From: Phycisphaerales bacterium
Lineage (GTDB): Bacteria; Planctomycetota; Phycisphaerae; Phycisphaerales; SM1A02
DNA: 9,257 nt
Reading direction: 5' to 3'
Assembly: GCA_029243925.1 (NCBI GenBank)
Contig: JAQWRC010000105.1
Span: 1-9,257 of the forward strand
Shown here: positions 5,970 to 9,257 of the stretch, piece after piece
Layout: every line of letters begins with the position of its first letter
How positions within the stretch are numbered: the first letter of the stretch is position 1
Notes under the pieces: generated by a model
What the model was told of the DNA's origin: nothing
Databases searched by the model: none
What the model saw: the letters and a program-made list of their open reading frames with translations, nothing else
Program-made: the position numbers and the translations under genes

Positions 5970-6587
5970 ATGTCAAAGATACGTCAACGGGATTTCACAT
6001 TCGCAGAGGAACTGCCGCCACACGCTGATGGCGTGATGCACGCCTACATCGTCTATACATGCCGCAAGGATGGGACACCGCATCGCTACGCCGGCTATCT
6101 GGATGCGCCTGACATCGATCTTGCCGTCGAATACGCCTGCGAGCACTACGGACAAGATGAAGCCTGCACCGGAATCTGGGTGCACCTTGTCGAGCACCTG
6201 CACGAGACGCCTTGCGCCCAAGAGCACATTGATCCTGCCACCGGCAGTGATGACGGCGACTCCGACTCCGAGCCCATCTGGATTGTCTTCACGCAAAAAC
6301 GCCGTGGAGACATCCACATTGAAACTGGCGCTCTGCATGCGGCCGATGCGGCCACGGCACTGTCCAAGGCCGTGGCTCGCCATGGCGAAAGCACCGTTCA
6401 GGTGCGTGTCGTACTTCGAGATCACATCGAGGCTACGGAACCTGGACAGTTGATCTGGAGGACCCACGACCAGACGTACAGGCTTGCCCGCGGATATTCG
6501 AAATCCGTTCGCGCCAAGTGGGATGCCGTGCGCAAGGTCGAAGACGTCGACGAATACACCAAGGAAGACATCGAGCATCACTTCTAG
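5970..6587 (+). CDS. paaB: PaaB, phenylacetyl-CoA epoxidase adapter subunit, tandem two-domain form
   Basis: This 205-residue protein sits where paaB is expected, between paaA and paaC, but E. coli PaaB is only about 95 residues. It reads as two PaaB-like units. Unit 1 (about 23-79) has HRYAGYLDAPDIDLAVEYA and then TGIWVHLVEHL, lining up with the E. coli pattern RHVGSLHAADERMALENA and SIWVVKASEI. Unit 2 (about 101-177) has ETGALHAADAATALSKA, VQVRVVLRDHI and a final QLIWRTHDQTYRLARGY, matching the PaaB C-terminal strand segment. An acidic linker (about 82-100, GSDDGDSDSE) joins them, and a charged helical tail follows unit 2. PaaB has no catalytic residues and bridges PaaA-PaaC pairs; a linked pair may act as a built-in pseudo-dimer (inference). 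ATG 5967 is an equally possible start. Confidence 0.85.
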   Translation: MSKIRQRDFTFAEELPPHADGVMHAYIVYTCRKDGTPHRYAGYLDAPDIDLAVEYACEHYGQDEACTGIWVHLVEHLHETPCAQEHIDPATGSDDGDSDSEPIWIVFTQKRRGDIHIETGALHAADAATALSKAVARHGESTVQVRVVLRDHIEATEPGQLIWRTHDQTYRLARGYSKSVRAKWDAVRKVEDVDEYTKEDIEHHF

Positions 6588-6601
6588 GAACCCGCCTCCA
6601 G

Positions 6602-7375
6602 ATGACCACCATGCAGAACATGCTGAAGAACCCGGATGCCAATCTGGTGCTGGCACTAGCAGATGATCTGCTGATGCTCGGCCACGTGCAGGGAGACTGG
6701 ACCGGACTCGGGCCAATTCTTGAAGAAGACATCGCCTCATCATCAATGGCTCAGGATGACTTGAGCCATGCCTTGGTGCTGTATGAACATCTTGGTGCGC
6801 ATTTTGGCATTGACGCCGACGTCATTGCCTATGAACGTGACATCGCCGACTACCGATGCTGCGATCTTGTGACACTGCCCGACGAGTTTGACTGGGCCGT
6901 CGCCTTTGTACGGCGATGGGTGATCTCCCACTGGGCTGCTCCGGTGCTGGATCGACTGACCAAGAGTGATGACCAGGATCTCGCTGAACGATGCCTTCGC
7001 CTTCGCGCCGAACAGAGCCTGCACCTCACCTACCTCGACGACTGGATGCATCGGCTTGGATCCGGTCCGGACGAAGGACGCACACGCATTCAAACTGCAC
7101 TGGACACGATCGCCGAGCATGCCGGAATGGTGATGGAGGTTCCGGATCGGGATCTCGCCGATATCGAGGCGTTCTGCTGCGGACGGGAAGAACTGTTCAA
7201 CGAATGGACGACCGCGATGAATGTCGTACTCGAGCACGCCGGATTCACCATGACGTTCCCACTTCCGGCACTCGATGCCTTCGGCGGCCGACGTGGAACC
7301 CACGCCCCCCATTTCCACGAACAACATGCGGAAATGACCGAAGTCCGTTGCGCGGATCCAGGCGCCACATGGTGA
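6602..7375 (+). CDS. paaC: PaaC, structural subunit of phenylacetyl-CoA epoxidase
   Basis: This is a 257-residue helical ferritin-like protein (E. coli PaaC is 248), the structural partner of PaaA. Family features include GDWTGLGPILEEDIA (31-45), AQDDLSHALVLYEHLG (50-65), LRLRAEQSLHLTYLDDW (132-148) and a C-terminal HAEMTEVRCADPGATW that matches the E. coli end LAEMQYLQRVLPGQQW. Relative to PaaA the first metal glutamate (PaaA E59) is a Leu, but D53/H56 and E137/H141 fall where PaaA has E89/H92 and E171/H175. The frame is open upstream into paaB, but the earlier ATG at 6518 gives an arginine-rich, unrelated N-terminus, so I use 6602; ATG 6611 is also possible. An AGGA overlapping the paaB stop lies 12 bases upstream, a poor spacing. 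It overlaps paaD by a few bases. Confidence 0.92.
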   Translation: MTTMQNMLKNPDANLVLALADDLLMLGHVQGDWTGLGPILEEDIASSSMAQDDLSHALVLYEHLGAHFGIDADVIAYERDIADYRCCDLVTLPDEFDWAVAFVRRWVISHWAAPVLDRLTKSDDQDLAERCLRLRAEQSLHLTYLDDWMHRLGSGPDEGRTRIQTALDTIAEHAGMVMEVPDRDLADIEAFCCGREELFNEWTTAMNVVLEHAGFTMTFPLPALDAFGGRRGTHAPHFHEQHAEMTEVRCADPGATW

Positions 7376-7887
7376 GCCACGAGGGCATCCTTTCAGCGGT
7401 GTACGCCACACTCGCGGACATCCCCGATCCCGAACTGCCCTGCAGCATCGTCGATCTCGGGCTGGTCGAAGCAGTCGACCTCGATGCCGCATGCAATGTA
7501 AACATCACGCTGCTCCCGACCTTCACCGGCTGCCCCGCGCTGGACATGATTGCTGATGACGTCACACGCCTCGTCGGCGCACTCGACATGGTGGAATCCT
7601 GCACGGTGCAATGGGTCTTCGCTCCCCCTTGGACAACTGATCGAATCACCGACAACGGACGAAAATCACTTCGAGCGCACGGCGTCACAGTGCCTGAACA
7701 CGGGCCCATGCAACCTGCGGGCGACGGAACGACACCATTGCGAACCTCGGCCATCCCCTGCCCGTGGTGCGGGTCAGCCAATACGCGGCTTGAAAGCCCC
7801 TTCGGGCCGACACGGTGCCGAACAATCCAATACTGCGATGACTGCCAGAACACATTTGAAGACATGAAGCGGCTTTCCGAGGAATGA
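7369..7887 (+). CDS. paaD: PaaD, MIP18-family iron-sulfur/diiron assembly factor for the epoxidase
   Basis: This is a 172-residue protein (E. coli PaaD about 165) with two parts. Residues about 5-105 are a MIP18/DUF59 domain with IPDPELPCSIVDLGLV and TFTGCPA, including the conserved Cys of the T-x-x-G-C-P motif. The C-terminal part is a zinc-ribbon with CPWC and CDDC pairs (about 128-160). PaaD is thought to help assemble or insert the metal centres of the epoxidase complex rather than join catalysis. The start overlaps the paaC end: ATG 7369 overlaps by 7 bases and GTG 7372 would make a 4-base GTGA overlap. Either gives the same protein within one residue. The frame stays open far upstream inside paaC, which is a shadow. 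Last gene of the paa set in the window; pdhA begins 28 bases later. Confidence 0.92.
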   Translation: MVSHEGILSAVYATLADIPDPELPCSIVDLGLVEAVDLDAACNVNITLLPTFTGCPALDMIADDVTRLVGALDMVESCTVQWVFAPPWTTDRITDNGRKSLRAHGVTVPEHGPMQPAGDGTTPLRTSAIPCPWCGSANTRLESPFGPTRCRTIQYCDDCQNTFEDMKRLSEE

Positions 7888-7896
7888 TCTGCGGGG

Positions 7897-7904
7897 TGTA
7901 TGAT
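7897..7904 (+). promoter_or_regulatory. Candidate -10 promoter element of the pdh unit
   Basis: TGTATGAT contains TATGAT (five of six to TATAAT) preceded by TG. It ends 11 bases before the pdhA ATG at 7916, nearly the same geometry as the element before paaJ. There is no Shine-Dalgarno before 7916 and no clear -35. If real, the mRNA would start only a few bases before the ATG. Confidence 0.35.
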
Positions 7905-7915
7905 GGGGCCTCCCT

Positions 7916-9088
7916 ATGACTGCCAGCCACGATGACCAACGCAAAGACGACTCCACCTCGCCCCCCAAGGTCGCAGACACTTCACCGACACAGGCCAGCA
8001 CCATGGACACCACTCCAATAGATCCTGGCCACATCGAAGTGCTGCAGATCCTCGATGAGCATGGCCAGATACGCGAAGGGCTCGAACCAGCTCTAGACGA
8101 CGCGACACTCCTGAAGATGCACCGCGGCCTGGTACTCACCCGCACATTCGATCAACGCATGCTGACCATGCAGCGGCAAGGCGAGATGGGCACCTTTGCC
8201 CCCAACCTCGGTCAGGAGGCCTGCCAACTCGGCCAGGTCATTCCGCTAACCGAACACGATTGGTACAGCCCCTCCTACCGTTCATTCGGCGCTCAGATCT
8301 GGCGCGGGTGGCCGATGGATCATCTCTTCAAGCTGTGGGCTGGCTACCACGAAGGGTTCCCGCCACCACCCGGTGTCAACGATCTGCCTTTCTCCATCGT
8401 GATCGGCTCACACGTTCTGCCGGCGGTGGGTATCGCCATGGGCATGAACTACCAGGATAAGTCCCACTGCATGGTGGTGAACTTCGGCGACGGTGCATTC
8501 TCCCAAGGCGCCGTATCAGAAGCTCTGAACTTTGCGGCGGTGAACGCTGCTCCGGTTGTCTTCGTCTGCGAGAATAATGGGTGGGCAATTTCCACGCCGC
8601 TGGCCAAGCAATCGGCAACAGACTCCCTCGCCGTTCGAGGACTTGGGTACGGCGTTCCAAGCATCCGTGTCGACGGCAACGACATTCTTGCCATGACGGT
8701 CGCCGTCGATGAAGCTGCCCAGCGGGCACGAGCGGGCGGCGGGCCCACGCTCATTGAAGCGGTCACGTTCAGAATGAGCCTGCACACCACTGCCGACGAC
8801 CCGACCGTCTACCGCGACGAGGCACTGGTCGAACCATGGAATGCACGCTGTCCAATCCATCGCTTCGAGGTCTATTTGAAATCAAAAGGCCTCATCGATG
8901 AAGCGGGACTTGAGCAGGTGCGGTCCGAATGCGATGCCGAAGTACTCGAAGCTCGACAGCAGTTCCGCGATACGGCAATCGCCAAACCACGAGAAATATT
9001 CGACCACATCTACGGCCAGCTGTCGCCGGAACTTGAAGCCCAGAAACAGGCATACCTCAAGCGCCTCGATGATCGGGGGGTCGAGTAA
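7916..9088 (+). CDS. pdhA: Pyruvate dehydrogenase E1 component, alpha subunit
   Basis: This is a 390-residue thiamine diphosphate enzyme subunit of the alpha2-beta2 E1 type; E1 decarboxylates a 2-oxoacid and acylates the E2 lipoyl group. Visible are the substrate-side MGTFAPNLGQEA (91-102), YRSFGAQIWRG (121-131), the ThDP motif starting GDG (191-193) and ending NN (220-221), STPLAKQ (226-232) and the loop LHTTADDPTVYR (289-300). The closest match I recall is Gram-positive PDH E1-alpha (Geobacillus: QILNEEG, FYAPTAGQEA, HTMSGDDPTRYR), so pyruvate is preferred, but a branched-chain 2-oxoacid E1 cannot be excluded. The first 29 residues are Ser/Thr/Asp-rich and unlike the family; the ATG at 8003 (residue 30) is an alternative start. 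I keep 7916 because of the promoter-like element. It overlaps pdhB by one base (TAATG). Confidence 0.88.
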   Translation: MTASHDDQRKDDSTSPPKVADTSPTQASTMDTTPIDPGHIEVLQILDEHGQIREGLEPALDDATLLKMHRGLVLTRTFDQRMLTMQRQGEMGTFAPNLGQEACQLGQVIPLTEHDWYSPSYRSFGAQIWRGWPMDHLFKLWAGYHEGFPPPPGVNDLPFSIVIGSHVLPAVGIAMGMNYQDKSHCMVVNFGDGAFSQGAVSEALNFAAVNAAPVVFVCENNGWAISTPLAKQSATDSLAVRGLGYGVPSIRVDGNDILAMTVAVDEAAQRARAGGGPTLIEAVTFRMSLHTTADDPTVYRDEALVEPWNARCPIHRFEVYLKSKGLIDEAGLEQVRSECDAEVLEARQQFRDTAIAKPREIFDHIYGQLSPELEAQKQAYLKRLDDRGVE

Positions 9089-9257
9089 TGCCGGAACGCA
9101 CGATGGTCGAAGCTCTGAATCTCGCCATGGACCAATGCATGGAGCGTGATCACGCCGTCTGCCTGATGGGCGAAGACATCGGTGTCAATGGCGGCGTCTT
9201 CAGAGTCACCAAGGATCTGCAAGCCAAATACGGATCCAAACGCGTCGTGGATACGCC
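9088..9257 (+). CDS. pdhB: Pyruvate dehydrogenase E1 component, beta subunit (5' end only)
   Basis: An ATG at 9088 shares its A with the pdhA TAA and opens a frame that runs off the window after 56 codons. The start reads MPERTMVEALNLAMDQCMER, then LMGEDIGVNGGVFRVTKDLQ and YGSKRVVDTP. This is the N-terminus of E1-beta, with GEDIG and NGGVFR as in Gram-positive PdhB. E1-beta pairs with the alpha subunit to form the active site and dock on E2. A G-rich stretch at 9075-9080 may help initiation, and the TAATG overlap implies coupled translation. The rest of the gene and any E2/E3 genes lie beyond the window. Confidence 0.9.
   Translation, partial: MPERTMVEALNLAMDQCMERDHAVCLMGEDIGVNGGVFRVTKDLQAKYGSKRVVDT

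Noticed and set aside
5973..6746. A 257-codon minus-strand open frame opposite paaB and the start of paaC
   Set aside because: Antisense shadow; the plus-strand proteins match known families and this one matches nothing I recognise.
6991..7368. Upstream extension of the paaD frame inside paaC
   Set aside because: The extra 126 residues are Arg/Thr-rich and unlike PaaD; PaaD homology begins just after ATG 7369.
1..9257. CRISPR arrays, tRNA or rRNA genes, insertion sequences, phage attachment sites
   Set aside because: No repeat arrays, cloverleaf-like segments, transposase frames or terminal inverted repeats were seen; nearly all sequence is accounted for by the listed genes.

Overview
The window carries most of a phenylacetic acid (paa) catabolic locus on the + strand. 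It is split in two by one opposite-strand gene for a secreted protein, and it is followed by the start of a pyruvate dehydrogenase E1 operon. The DNA is GC-rich with tightly packed, often overlapping genes. The best clue to the organism is the minus-strand protein. It ends in a PAPG motif, a short hydrophobic stretch and five arginines, a PEP-CTERM-type sorting tail that I associate with Planctomycetota, especially Phycisphaerae-like lineages. That assignment is an inference from one protein tail plus general gene style, not from a marker gene.

Layout. Bases 1-45 hold the last 14 codons of an unidentified upstream gene. Then come paaF (42-818), paaG (830-1636) and paaH (1633-2823), linked by ATGA-type overlaps or very short gaps. 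They encode the hydratase, the isomerase and the dehydrogenase of the lower pathway. A 10-bp GC-rich hairpin next to a run of nine A's (2822-2854) separates paaH from the convergent minus-strand gene (2880-3509), which encodes a signal peptide, a lamin-tail-like domain and the PEP-CTERM-like tail. A 185-base divergent intergenic region (3510-3694) follows, with candidate promoters in both directions. Then come paaJ (3695-4903), paaA (4941-5960), paaB (5970-6587), paaC (6602-7375) and paaD (7369-7887): the thiolase and then the ring epoxidase subunits with its maturation factor. pdhA (7916-9088) and the 5' end of pdhB (9088-9257, cut by the window) follow with their own promoter-like signal.

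How the genes work together. In the known pathway, phenylacetyl-CoA is epoxidised by PaaABCE (PaaD helps build the metal centres), isomerised to the oxepin by PaaG, ring-opened by PaaZ, and degraded by PaaJ, PaaF, PaaG and PaaH to acetyl-CoA and succinyl-CoA. Here A, B, C, D, F, G, H and J are present. The ligase PaaK, the reductase PaaE, the ring-opening enzyme PaaZ and any PaaR/PaaX-type regulator are not in the window. PDH E1 also feeds acetyl-CoA, but it looks like a neighbouring housekeeping unit rather than part of the pathway.

Most notable points: PaaB is about twice the usual length and reads as two diverged PaaB domains in one chain; PaaH lacks much of the usual inter-domain segment; the two internal transcription units (paaJ and pdhA) each have a -10-like hexamer only 11-12 bases before an ATG with no Shine-Dalgarno, suggesting near-leaderless mRNAs; and a secreted-protein gene sits inverted inside the catabolic cluster.
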